In this document: in pieces, positions 1 to 9,300 of the stretch
How positions within the stretch are numbered: position 1 is the first letter of the stretch
Layout: every line of letters starts with the position of its first letter
Origin: an uncultured bacterium
GTDB taxonomy: Bacteria > Verrucomicrobiota > Lentisphaeria > Victivallales > Victivallaceae
Reading direction: 5' to 3'
DNA length: 13,295 nt
NCBI GenBank assembly: GCA_949286445.1
Contig: CASECL010000145.1
Span: 1-13,295, forward strand
Notes under the pieces: model-generated
Told to the model about the DNA's origin: nothing
Database searches by the model: none
Seen by the model: only the letters and a program-made list of their open reading frames with translations
Translations under genes and position numbers: made by a program

Positions 1-976
1 ATCTGACTTCAGGAGTCCAACCCAGCTGCCGCCTGGCTTTATCCGGATTTCCCAGCAGCTGTTCTACCTCCGAGGGGCGGAAATAACGGGGATCTATCCG
101 CACTACGATCCTTCCGTTCGAAGTGTCAATACCTACTTCATCCACGCCCTTGCCGCGCCATTCAATCTTTCGTCCCACATGACCGAAAGACTTCTCGATG
201 AATTCCCGTACCGAATGCATTTCTCCGGTTGCCACCACATAATCATCGGGGATATCCTGCTGAAGCATCATCCACATCATTTTCACATAGTCCCTGGCAT
301 ATCCCCAATCCCGCATAGCGTCAATATTTCCCATATAGAGACAATCCTGTATTCCCCGGTGAATACGCGCTACAGCCATGGTAATTTTGCGGGTGACGAA
401 AGTCTCGCCCCGTCTCGGGCTTTCGTGATTGAATAATATACCATTTGAAGCATGCATGCCGTAGGCTTCCCGGTAATTTTTGGTTATCCAGAAGCCGTAC
501 TGCTTGGCCACTGCGTATGGGCTGCGCGGATAGAACGGTGTTGTTTCGCTCTGCGGAACCTCCTGCACTTTGCCGTAGAGTTCTGATGTGGAAGCCTGGT
601 AAAATCGTGCATTAACACCGGTTTCTTTGATGGCGTCCAACAGCCGCAGCGTGCCGAGAGCATCTGTTTCAGCGGTATATTCCGGAACTTCAAAACTGAC
701 TTGCACATGACTCTGAGCCCCGAGGTTGTATATTTCTGCCGGCTGGATTTTTTCAATCAGCCGATTGAGGTTTGATGAGTCGGTCAGATCGCCATAGTGC
801 AGAATAAGACGCACTCCATCAAGATGGAGATCTTTGTACAAATGGTCTATCCGGCTGGTATTGAAAGTGCTGGCACGGCGGATAATACCATGTACCTCAT
901 ATCCTTTCTCCAGCAGCAATTCGGTCAGATATGAGCCATCCTGTCCGGTAATACCTGTAATTAAGGCTTTTTTCAT
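1..976 (-). CDS. gmd: GDP-mannose 4,6-dehydratase, 3' end cut by window edge
   Basis: I translated the minus strand from the ATG at 976-974 and found 325 codons without a stop, running off the window's left edge. The family is usually about 345-370 residues, so only the C-terminus is missing. The enzyme converts GDP-D-mannose to GDP-4-keto-6-deoxy-D-mannose in the cytosol, the first committed step toward GDP-L-fucose, GDP-D-rhamnose, GDP-perosamine and similar surface-glycan sugars. Visible motifs are the Rossmann GxxGxxG (GITGQDG, G8/G11/G14), STSELYG with T130 and E132, and YPRSPYAVAK with Y154 and K158. Together these are the extended-SDR catalytic set, at the spacing found in E. coli Gmd. 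RSPYAVAKQYG, NHESPRRGETFVTRKI and YARDYVKMMW are family hallmarks. A GGGGAG Shine-Dalgarno lies about 12 nt upstream of the ATG. The gene is co-directional with the NusG-like gene 224 nt upstream, so probably in the same polysaccharide operon. The identification is secure. Confidence 0.96.
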   Translation of the reverse strand, partial: MKKALITGITGQDGSYLTELLLEKGYEVHGIIRRASTFNTSRIDHLYKDLHLDGVRLILHYGDLTDSSNLNRLIEKIQPAEIYNLGAQSHVQVSFEVPEYTAETDALGTLRLLDAIKETGVNARFYQASTSELYGKVQEVPQSETTPFYPRSPYAVAKQYGFWITKNYREAYGMHASNGILFNHESPRRGETFVTRKITMAVARIHRGIQDCLYMGNIDAMRDWGYARDYVKMMWMMLQQDIPDDYVVATGEMHSVREFIEKSFGHVGRKIEWRGKGVDEVGIDTSNGRIVVRIDPRYFRPSEVEQLLGNPDKARRQLGWTPEVR

Positions 977-1035
977 ACGTATTTCAGTCTCCCCTGTTGT
1001 CAAATCTTCAGTCAGAATTTCTTTATGGGATACTC

Positions 1036-1055
1036 CCACCCGGCAGTTCGGGCGG
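1036..1055 (-). promoter_or_regulatory. RNA hairpin in the leader before gmd
   Basis: Plus-strand CCACCCG and CGGGCGG flank a 6-nt loop (GCAGTT). The minus-strand RNA would form CCGCCCG-loop-CGGGUGG, a 7-bp stem with one G-U pair, about 60 nt before the gmd start. No U-run follows it on either strand, so it is not a classical intrinsic terminator. It could be a pause or recognition hairpin for the NusG-like protein encoded just upstream, or simply a processing signal. The stem is visible in the sequence; the role is inference. Confidence 0.35.
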
Positions 1056-1119
1056 AACATACCATTAACTAACTTATGATATGTCCCACACCTCATTCAT
1101 AGCGGTATTTATTCTGCCG

Positions 1120-1131
1120 CGCTCTGCCGCC
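1120..1131 (-). promoter_or_regulatory. weak ops-like motif between the NusG-like gene and gmd
   Basis: The minus strand reads GGCGGCAGAGCG. This agrees at 9 of 12 positions with the core of the E. coli ops element (GGCGGTAGCGTG), which recruits RfaH to RNA polymerase paused in the leaders of long glycan operons. The heptamer CGGCAGA occurs twice here, 10 bp apart. ops sequences are not well conserved outside proteobacteria, and a 9/12 match can arise by chance. I list it because it lies between a NusG paralogue and a glycan gene, where such an element would act. Confidence 0.2.
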
Positions 1132-1200
1132 GGAATCAATATGCTGCAAATAAAACCGTCAGCAGCGAACTTACCAGAGCCTGTATTTTGTGCAGCAGTC

Positions 1201-1749
1201 TCACTCTTTGTTTACAAAATCAACCGGAAGTTCAACCATTAAAGTCATGGGCAAAGATGTCAAGGCGACCGTTACATTATCATGGTTTTCAAAACGCTTG
1301 ATCTGGGCTGTTTCCCCTTTGAAATATCCTCTGGTGATAACGACTGAATCGTTTATTTTCAGATCAGTCATAATTTCCACCTTATGAGTTTGCGCCAAAA
1401 CTTCAAATTTGCGTACCGTCTGCAAATCTTTCAGCAAATCTGCTGATTCGTATGGTGTCAGGTTAAACGCTCTCCGCAAATATTTACTGACTGCTCTGAA
1501 GTCAAAATTACTGCTGTCGATGGAGGCAAAAACATACCCTCCGCCAAACATGGGAACCATGCGTGTATAGATCCGGCGGGAATATTCTGTTTTCTTTTTG
1601 ACCAAAGGCAGATAACAAATGATATCTAATTTTTTCAGTGTGTCATACAGTTTTATTTCGCAGCGCGGCTGAGATACAAAATACATCCATGATGTCCCGT
1701 CATGGATTTTAAGTACATCCTCAAATAAGTCTTCAGTTCTATATTCCAT
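1201..1749 (-). CDS. NusG-family transcription antiterminator (RfaH/UpxY/LoaP-like)
   Basis: This 182-residue protein has the two-domain NusG layout. Residues about 20-118 form the NGN domain that binds the RNA polymerase clamp: it opens with WMYFVSQPRCE and contains PMFGGGYVFASID, equivalent to the usual PLFPGYVF block. Residues about 128-175 form the KOW domain, starting KINDSVVITRGYFKG, with the typical G-x-F-x-G turn at G141-G145. Housekeeping NusG normally sits beside secE and the L11 gene. This copy instead sits upstream of gmd in the same direction, the context of specialised paralogues (RfaH, Bacteroides UpxY, LoaP) that let polymerase read through long capsule, O-antigen or polyketide operons. 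The first 20 residues (MEYRTEDLFEDVLKIHDGTS) are an extra acidic lead; the ATG at 1749 has only a weak GAAAG ribosome site. The family is secure. The subclass and the operon it controls are inferred. Confidence 0.88.
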   Translation of the reverse strand: MEYRTEDLFEDVLKIHDGTSWMYFVSQPRCEIKLYDTLKKLDIICYLPLVKKKTEYSRRIYTRMVPMFGGGYVFASIDSSNFDFRAVSKYLRRAFNLTPYESADLLKDLQTVRKFEVLAQTHKVEIMTDLKINDSVVITRGYFKGETAQIKRFENHDNVTVALTSLPMTLMVELPVDFVNKE

Positions 1750-1787
1750 CGGTCTTTCAGGATTATCCGGAATCCGGGCAACGCTCA

Positions 1788-1821
1788 GCGGAGGTTTTTA
1801 GGAAATCCTGAAAACCTCCGC
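1788..1821 (-). promoter_or_regulatory. 34-nt near-palindromic hairpin in the leader of the NusG-like gene
   Basis: On the plus strand GCGGAGGTTTT (1788-1798) pairs with AAAACCTCCGC (1811-1821). After one T/G position the stem continues as AGGA/TCCT (1800-1803 with 1806-1809), leaving a 2-nt centre. There is no T-run on either side, so it is a poor intrinsic terminator. It lies 39-72 nt upstream of the NusG-like ATG and is transcribed in that gene's leader if the promoter is upstream. LoaP-type antiterminators are known to recognise leader hairpins, which makes autoregulation a possibility. A REP-like palindrome is the alternative. Confidence 0.5.
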
Positions 1822-1847
1822 ACTAAAAACACCGCCAGCCGCACACT

Positions 1848-2186
1848 TCAGATAGAGTCTGAAATTAATGGCTGTCTATACTCGGCACAGCAAAATACCA
1901 AAGCAGACCTGAATGTATCTGTTCCGGCAGGAAGCTGAAAATTTTTATTTTGTTTCCGGGTGTTGACGCGAAGTATAACTTCGCTCAAAAACGCGAAAAA
2001 AAAGGTTGTAAACGTGGCGTATACCGCTGATTTTGGACACAAAAGCCGTCTGTATAACTTAAAAACATCCGCTTCGAAAACCCTAACTTCGCGGTGAAAA
2101 TCGGAGGAGAATTCTGCAAATACAGTTAAAGATAAGAAATTCGCCAAAAGTGTCTGTCGCTGTCCCGATACTTTTCCAACACCCAT
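1848..2186 (-). CDS. questionable small ORF, unknown function
   Basis: The minus-strand frame is open from a GTG at 2297 to a TGA at 1850-1848 (149 codons). I chose the internal ATG at 2186 (112 residues, MGVGKVSGQRQ...) because it has a purine-rich stretch (AGAGAGAA) upstream, whereas the GTG has no ribosome site. The translation is rich in Phe, Arg and Leu, with a short hydrophobic patch (YATFTTFFFAFLSEVIL), and I recognise no domain. An open frame of this length in AT-rich DNA is somewhat unlikely by chance, and it points the same way as the NusG-like gene with the 34-nt hairpin just beyond its stop. It may be a small gene, a decayed gene or a conserved repeat that happens to be open. Confidence 0.22.
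   Translation of the reverse strand: MGVGKVSGQRQTLLANFLSLTVFAEFSSDFHREVRVFEADVFKLYRRLLCPKSAVYATFTTFFFAFLSEVILRVNTRKQNKNFQLPAGTDTFRSALVFCCAEYRQPLISDSI
1968..1984. repeat. perfect 7-bp inverted repeat with 3-nt centre
   Basis: GCGAAGT (1968-1974) and ACTTCGC (1978-1984) are exact reverse complements around ATA. It could be a dyad operator or a small hairpin. The text GTATAACTT recurs at about 2051, and AACTTCGCGG at about 2084. No neighbouring gene start lies close enough to assign a role. Confidence 0.35.
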
Positions 2187-2511
2187 CTTTACAGTTCTCT
2201 CTGATTTAATACGCCAACGCTTAAAATCGTGCAGATAATATAGCATGCATAAAAATATTTTCAAGAGATATTTCTGGTAATATTGATTGATATTCACATA
2301 CTTTCATATAGTTAACTCCAGGCATGTCAAACGCTTTATTTTTGTATCTTTACATTGACAATGGCAGTCTCTTATCCGGCGTTCCACACAATACACACAA
2401 AGCTGCCGTGCGGCTCCGGACTGAGTGAGACTTTATCAATTCTGAGCCATTTCATGATAATAGACAGAATAGCCTTCCGCAGACTTTGCCGCGAATCACC
2501 GCCTTTTATTC

Positions 2512-2543
2512 ATTGTACGGTCAGTATTGCAGGATGGTACAAT
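2512..2543. repeat. inverted repeat ATTGTAC/GTACAAT around the start of the 262-codon ORF
   Basis: ATTGTAC (2512-2518) and GTACAAT (2537-2543) are exact reverse complements separated by 18 nt. The centre falls almost exactly on the TTG codon taken as the start of the next ORF. It may be a dyad binding site, or a scar where phage DNA was joined to other sequence. The repeat is directly visible; its meaning is open. Confidence 0.35.
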
Positions 2544-3315
2544 ATCGTCAGAGGAAATGCAGAATTATTCCGCCGATTTGATGATTTACGCCAAGAGAAA
2601 CAATATTGATTTTGTTCCTGACGGTAAAGGATCATACAATATCAAGGAAAAAGGAAGTGAAAATTTTGTCCCGCTGAAAACCTATGCGGAAAACATTGAA
2701 CGTAATAACCCCATTTTCCGGGAACTTACCGCGGCAGTGGGCAATATGAAAACCGCATATCAGAACCAGATGGCGCAGAACCTTGCCATGCTTCAGGCAA
2801 GAGAGGAGATGAAAGCGGCAAATAGAAGAGGCGGCAATGCCGGGGAAGCGGAAGATCTTCCGGAGGAACGGAAGCTGACTTCAGAAGATAATGCCAGACT
2901 GATCAAAGAATATGGCGATACGGTGGTGACGTATCCGCAGGAACAGAGAATCAGAATATTTGATATTGAAGATACTTTGAACGCGCTTGCCATGCAGTAT
3001 GGAATTGCCAACAAACACAGTGACAACAGTATTTACATCGAAGAGGAAAAGATTACTCCGGAAACAGCTCAACAGCTTGCCAATGTGGAAGAGAAACTCT
3101 TTGAAGACGCCGATATGGATGACTTGGTTAAATCCGGACGGTTTTATCAGCTGAATGAGAGAATAAAGAATAAGAGTGATAACAGCAGGGTAAATGAACT
3201 GCGGAAAATGAGAAGAAAATTATCAGAGAGAGACGCATTGTTTGATAGGACACAAAAGGTCCGCAGCATCAACCAGGTAATTCCGGGAGGAGTAACTAAT
3301 GTCAACAGTTTTTAA
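2527..3315 (+). CDS. hypothetical phage protein upstream of the polyvalent protein, possibly 5'-truncated
   Basis: This ORF of up to 262 residues is hydrophilic and charged, mostly helical in appearance, with no signal peptide, membrane segment or recognised domain. Residues about 55-100 (coiled, Gln/Met/Ala-rich: NMKTAYQNQMAQNLAMLQAREEMKAANRR) and about 205-250 look like coiled coil. It overlaps the next gene by 17 nt, so the two are almost certainly translated together, and it probably encodes a phage structural or accessory protein. The start is doubtful. TTG at 2527 has no ribosome site, ATG at 2557 has AGAGGA only 1 nt away, and the frame stays open back to the TAG at 2470-2472 without a better start. 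This fits a gene whose 5' part was lost. The coding frame downstream of about 2550 is solid; the product is unknown. Confidence 0.65.
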   Translation: MQDGTISSEEMQNYSADLMIYAKRNNIDFVPDGKGSYNIKEKGSENFVPLKTYAENIERNNPIFRELTAAVGNMKTAYQNQMAQNLAMLQAREEMKAANRRGGNAGEAEDLPEERKLTSEDNARLIKEYGDTVVTYPQEQRIRIFDIEDTLNALAMQYGIANKHSDNSIYIEEEKITPETAQQLANVEEKLFEDADMDDLVKSGRFYQLNERIKNKSDNSRVNELRKMRRKLSERDALFDRTQKVRSINQVIPGGVTNVNSF

Positions 3316-6300
3316 AACCAACGTTCCGGTAGATCGGCTCAACGAATATTCCGTCTATAATATGCTGGATAAGAGAACCGGAAGCGACCGGGAACGTTAT
3401 CTGGATATCATGGAAAGTACCGGGTTGATTTCACCGCGGGATGACGGATTTATCGGTGAAATGGCCGACCGGGCGTCCGGAGCGTTTATTTCCGGCTTGC
3501 GGGGTATTGGCGCCACCGCGGAAAAAGCCGGTCTCGGTTCCGGGATGAAAGATTATTTTTCTGAAGTTCTCTCCCGCAATCAACAGTGGAACGCGCCGGA
3601 AAATCAGAGTACCTCCGGATATATCGGAGGAGCAATCGGAAACGCCGCCGGAAGTACCATACCGGCACTGGCCGCAGGAGCAGTGGGAACACTCGCCGGA
3701 GGCCCGCTGCTGGGCGCGGCTCTTTCCGGGTCAACTATGTTTTCACAGACGTTCGGCGATAATGTGGATAATAACTTAAAAAACGGCTGGAGCAAAGAAA
3801 AGGCTTACGGCATGGCCGCCGGGGAAAGTTTGATTGATGCCGCAATAGAAATTCTGCCCTTCGGTATTGTAGGAAAAGGCACAAAACAGCTTACCCGTCT
3901 CGGTAGAGCCGCCGCAATCAGCCGGGCCGGGAAAGCGGAACTTCTCAAGAAAGTATCTGCCCGGATGGCAAAGCAGATTGGCAAGCAGGAGACCAAAAAC
4001 TTTTTCCTCCGGCTGGCAAAAAATGCCGCGGTTGAGGGCGGCGGAGAGTCTCTCGAAGAGGGATTGCAGTATGTCAATAATTATATATGGCAGAAAGCCG
4101 GAGGCAATCCAAACGCGGAATTTTCACTCGATGAACTCGCCGACAATATGGCGCAGGGATTTATCGGAGGTTTTGCACTCGGGCTTCCGGGTGGAGTTAT
4201 GGAAGTACGCCGGAACAACGGCAACGCAGCAGCTCCGAGACCGAACCTTGCTTTGACGTCCCAAACTGTATCTCCGGCTGAGCAATCAGCATTTGCAACT
4301 CCGGCAGAAACTGCCGCTCCCGGAACGGAGATTGCAGAAAATACCCCTGACTTGACCGCAGGGCCGGGAAACTGGAGCAACCGGCATTTTGCTTTTGCAG
4401 GCAGAGGAAACACAGAGGGGGCAATTATTCAAGCCGGGAATGAGCTGGGCTTCAACCCTGATGACGTTGCCATAGTAACGCCAAAGAGCGATATAGCAAG
4501 AGCTTTCGGCAACATTATCTCTGAAATCAGAGGGGATGATGTTACTCCGGTATTTTTCATCCCCCAGACCAGTGAAGCCGCAAGAATGAACGGCATGACT
4601 ACTCAGGACGGAAATATTTTTATCGATGCCTCCGGAATGAAACAAAATCCGGCAAAAACACTGGGGCATGAGAGCTTTCACCTCCTTGAAACCCAGTACC
4701 CCGACCTTGCCGGAGAAATTGGAAGAGTTATCAATGCCAATACCAATGATAATGCCGCGGCAGAAATAGCCCGGCTTGCAGAAAGGTATTCTATTGCAAA
4801 TGGAGATGGAATCCGGGAGTTCAACGCTGACCGGGTGGGAGATTTTTTCACCGATCGGAAATTCTGGAGAGAGTTTGCTATCGCTTCCGAAGCCAGGCAA
4901 GCCGGATTTTCCGGCCGGATGCTGGAGTTTTTTGACCGGATAATCACTCTATTCAAGCGTCAGTTCCGGAAGCTCGGCAGCACCGGAGCAGGAAAATATC
5001 TCAATAACCTGGAACAGGTGCGCAAAGATATTGCCGGAGTATTCGCCGAAGCAAAACGCAGAAATAAAGGTATGATTACTCCGTATCACCGCGGCGGGGA
5101 AATCGTCCCATACCGCAGATCAGGTATGCAGGAACGAAGTCAACGGGGTAGAACAAAGCCGGTAACCGGTGCAAGGGGATCAAATAGTGTTCAGAGTGTT
5201 CCCGTGTCGGAAATAAACGTTGATCCAGCTCGTTTCCAGTTTAAAAGCCGGGCTGATAAAACTACCGGGGTAGATAACAGTAATCAGCTTGGAGGAAATT
5301 TTGATCCAAAAACTGCCGGCAACCTGTATCTCTGGGAAGATAAAAACGGGAAAAAATTTGTGGTAAATGGACATCACCGGCTTGCTCTGGCCAAAGAAAA
5401 TAATGTGGAAACGGTAAATGCTATTGTCGATCGTGAAGCAGACGGAATTTCCGCCGGAGAGGCAAGAAGAAATGGCGTACTTATAAATATCCGTGATGAA
5501 CAGGGAGATGTGGCAGATTATGCGGATTTCGTCCGCAGTGAAAATATGGACGAAGTTACTGCAGGAAAGGAGGGGATTTTAGCCCGGGAAAAGGGGCGCA
5601 ACGGCTACATCATTGGGAAATACGCAACGGATAACCTTTTCAGCGCATTTAAAACCGGAGATATTTCTGCAGCTAAAGCCGCTGTGATAGCCGACATCAG
5701 CCGCGGAGATGAAGGTCTGGAGGCACTCGGAATTTCCCAGGCAAAAAAAATGAGCCAGCTTGAATTACGGGAGTTCCTCAAACTGGCAAAAACTCTACCC
5801 AGAAAACAATCCGGGGATTCGGGACAGGGGGATCTTTTCGGATTTGATGATTCGGCAATTCAGGAAAATATGAAAATATCCCGGCTGGCTGTCAGGCACA
5901 TCAGGGATGTTGAGGAAAAAGTCAGCGCAGCAAAAAACGCAATCAAAAATCCGAAAGCCGCAGAGAAACTCGGTGTCAAGGTTAAAAAAGATGCCCGTAA
6001 GCTTCTGGATAACGCTTTGAAAGAACAGCTCCGCTGGGAGCAGTGGGCAACAGATCCGGAACTGTATGCACAGTTGCGGCGGGAAGCCGGATTGGATAAT
6101 AAGAACGATACGACTGAAAATGTCGCAGAAACTCCGGCGCAGAAAACGGCAGTGTCAGAAGAGGAAAACGGACGGTTTAATCCAGACTCTGAAACGCCTT
6201 TACTTACCCCGGAGGAGGACAGCAATGATTTTCAGCTGATAAGCGAAACCGCAGAAGAGGCTGAAATCCGGGAGCAGAGGGCAAAACAGGAGGAGCGGAA

Positions 6301-9300
6301 AAGAGCGGAGAAAGCAAAACAGCAGGCCGTCAATGATACGGCAGATTTGCCGCTTCCCGAAAACGCGCCAAGCGGACGACTGGACGACTTCGGCGAAAAG
6401 ATAGGCGGAGCAAGGAAAGATACCGCTGTCAAATATGGCAGCCGGGGCGGTCGTAAAACAGCCGAAAACAGCGGCAATGTTCCGGCATGGCGGAAAAAAT
6501 ATATCGCAATGCAGGAAAAATACGGCGGCAGGTGGATGCTGTATTACACGGGAGGAAAACACGGCATAGTTAGAAATGCTTTCGGATGGAACAGAGATTC
6601 GTTTGATAGTGAACAAACTGCGCTTGAGCTTGCTCCGGTGGCAGAATTTAAACTCAACTATAATGTTTACAAGGACGATAATGCGGATACTTACAGTATC
6701 TTCCGCAAAATAAAATCAACCCGAACTTATGCCAAGGTAAAGGGCGGCTTTGCCAGTATCGAAGAGGCGGCAAGGTGGGGCGTGGATAATATGGATGAGC
6801 TTGCAGCCATCCGCAGCAGTACCGGCGAAAGAGACTTAATACTCAAACCGGATTATCAGCGCACCGGGGAAAAGCATATAAACCGCAATGTCAATGCAGA
6901 GGATTTTTCCAAGGCATTTGGCTTTAGAGGCGTGGAGTTCGGTTTGTGGGAAAAGCAGGCAGAACGTCAGCAGATACTCAATGATGCCTATGAGGCACTG
7001 TATGACTTGGCGGAAACTATCGGCGTATCTCCGCGCGCCTTGTCGCTGAATGGCGAATTGGCATTGGCTTTCGGCTCAAGAGGAACCGGGGGAAGCGCAA
7101 GAAGAGCGCATTACGAACCGGGTTACAAAGTAATAAATCTCACCAAGCCTGCTGGTGCTGGGTCGCTTGCTCATGAGTGGATGCACGCGCTGGATAACTA
7201 TTTTGGCAGGCAGCTTGAGCCTGGTAACAATCTTACTCATTTGTCCAGAGAAACATGGCGGCGCAAAACTGCGGCAATAAGACCGGAGGTATTTGAAGCA
7301 TTTAAAGAGCTTGTTAGTACCATAGAAAAAACGACCAGGGATATCACGCCGGAACAGCGAGCGGTATATCAGGAGCAAGTGGATTACTACGGTAAAGTCG
7401 TGCAAAAAACCGTAGCGGATATACGCGATGAGCTGAAAAACGCCTCAAGGTACAGAGGAAAAAAAGATGCCACTCCGGAACAATTGGAAACTTTTGATAA
7501 ACTTGTCGCCAATGCCACTGCCGAGGATGCCCCTGAAATAAGCTGGGTTAGCGAAAAAGGCAGATACACAAGTCAGCCTTTGGAGGAAGTACATAATCTA
7601 TACAAGGCAATTACCGGACGCAGCGGATTTGCCAGCCGGGGAAGAGGCAGGCGGAAGTTTGATGAGCTTGCAGGAGGAATAGACTATCTCCAGGAGGAAA
7701 GAGACAGACTCAAGAATACTCAAGCTGTCAGAAGCAGCGATTTTAAAAATGAAGCAATAAAACTTGATAAATCAAGGTCATCCAGTTACTGGTCAACTAA
7801 CCTGGAAATGATGGCAAGGGCTTTCAGTTCGTTTATTGAAGATAAGCTTAACGAAAAAGGCTTGAAGAGCGAGTATCTTTCCTATGGGAGCAATAACCAG
7901 CTTTATGCGGAAAGAGGTTTGGATATGAAGCCTTACCCCGAGGGGGCGGAGCGAGTGGCGATAAACAAGGCTTTCCAGAATTTCTTTGATACCCTCAAGG
8001 AGGAAGTTACTCCGGAGGGGAATACAAGGCTGTATTCTTTGAGTGATGCTATAACGGAAGAAAAAAATATTGCCCGTTACCGAAAATTTCTTGCCTCCAG
8101 AAACATAAAACTCACTGCTCAGCAGCAGCAGGTGATTGAAAAGTTTTATGAAGACTTTCCACTTGGCAGAGAAATTATCAATAAGCTTGGAGAAAAAATA
8201 GTTTTACAACCCAAAAAAGGGAAAAGCATTGACGAGTATATCTATCACTTTTCAGTAAAGCGCGGCAGAAAAAACGATGGAACATTGTTTGAAAACTTTT
8301 CCAAGTCGCATATTGATTTATTCAATGAACTTGAGAATACTATTGCAAATTTTGATGAACGGATTATCGGCGGCACTGAAAAGACAGATGGCACAATACA
8401 GCCCAGGCTCTATTACATCCGGAATATAGGAAAAAATCATCTTGCCGTGGTGTCAGTCGAGCCTGAAACTATGCTGCTTACCTGGACGCACATGACCCCG
8501 CAAGATAAATACATTGCCCGTATCAAGAATGAAGAAAAAGCATTGTTTGAACAGTACGGCGTCACCAACTCAGACGGAATAAAACAGAATATAACCTGGA
8601 AAGAATATAAAGAAAATCAAGGATTAACCCCGTTGTATCTGGCAACCGCGGGCGGACAACATCCTTTAACGACCCAGATGTCTCCGGCTGTCTCCAATGA
8701 TATTGTATCATCTTCTGACAAAAAGTCAAGTACTGATTTGGAAAAAAATCAAAAAAACAATTATTCCATTTCAGAAAATAGTCGTCAGCAGGTTAATCCA
8801 GTGGCAGTTCCGGGATTTACCCGTGATGAATATCAGGAGCTGTTAGAGGACAATAAATACACCCCGGAAACCATTCAGCAGTGGAATGACAGCGCGGAAG
8901 ATTGGCTTAGATACCAAGGCTCTATGGAAAATGCGCTTGAGGCAATAAGAAAAGGTATTCAGCCAGCGGATGAGCATATTCAGCAGGCAATCCGGAATAT
9001 AATTATCAACACCCCCGGCTTTGAAAATCTGCCGCGGGAACAGCGGCTGGAATTGGAAAATCTCAATATCGAAAAGGGTACCAGCTGGGGAAGGTGGGGA
9101 CGTGCAAGACAACTCGACGCCTTAAACCTTGATACTGTGGGGAAAATTCAGAATTTCTTTGACCGGCTTTCCAGCCGGATTAATGACAGTGAACGGCTCG
9201 AAGAAGTGCGCCAGCAGGTAATGGAGCATACAGGGGAGGATATTTTTAATCTCTCGCCGGATATACTCAACGACAAAAAGAAGCTAAATGATGCAATCAG

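Larger units (their letters stand above)
1822..2526. other. AT-rich intergenic region with no confident gene
   Basis: About 700 bp separate the NusG-like leader from the first phage-type ORF. Composition is AT-rich with A- and T-runs. I see one questionable minus-strand ORF (1848-2186 or 1848-2297), a small perfect hairpin at 1968-1984 (GCGAAGT-ATA-ACTTCGC), and a weak minus-strand promoter candidate (TTGGTA at 1901-1896, a 15-nt spacer, TATAGA at 1880-1875) that could serve the NusG-like gene. Plus-strand TTGACA at 2355-2360 has no good -10 partner. No copy of the tRNA-Pro 3' end was found here by eye, so no attachment site is assigned. The changeover from polysaccharide locus to phage-type DNA must lie in this stretch or just after it. 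Confidence 0.5.

Noticed and set aside
116..122. GTTCGAA as a second attachment core matching the tRNA T-loop
   Set aside because: Seven bases inside gmd with no similarity on either side; expected by chance.
179..1079. ORFs overlapping gmd on either strand (179-436 plus, 484-756 minus, 834-1079 plus)
   Set aside because: All lie mostly or wholly within the gmd coding region in other frames. The gmd frame (start 976, minus) has full family motifs and explains the DNA.
1788..1821. Intrinsic terminator
   Set aside because: The stem is strong, but neither strand has a run of T after it.
1968..1984. loxP- or dif-like recombination site, suggested by the text ATAACTTCG
   Set aside because: Arms are only 7 bp with a 3-bp centre, unlike the 13-8-13 or 11-6-11 layout of such sites. 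It is kept only as a small inverted repeat.
2355..2609. Plus-strand ORF of 84 codons upstream of the 262-codon gene
   Set aside because: It starts at a TTG without a ribosome site, its translation has no recognisable pattern, and its 3' end overlaps a better coding frame.
4286..4900. 204-codon antisense ORF inside the giant gene, and other antisense ORFs there
   Set aside because: They mirror the GC-biased codons of the sense gene, which carries a zincin motif in this very segment. There is no ribosome site and no domain.
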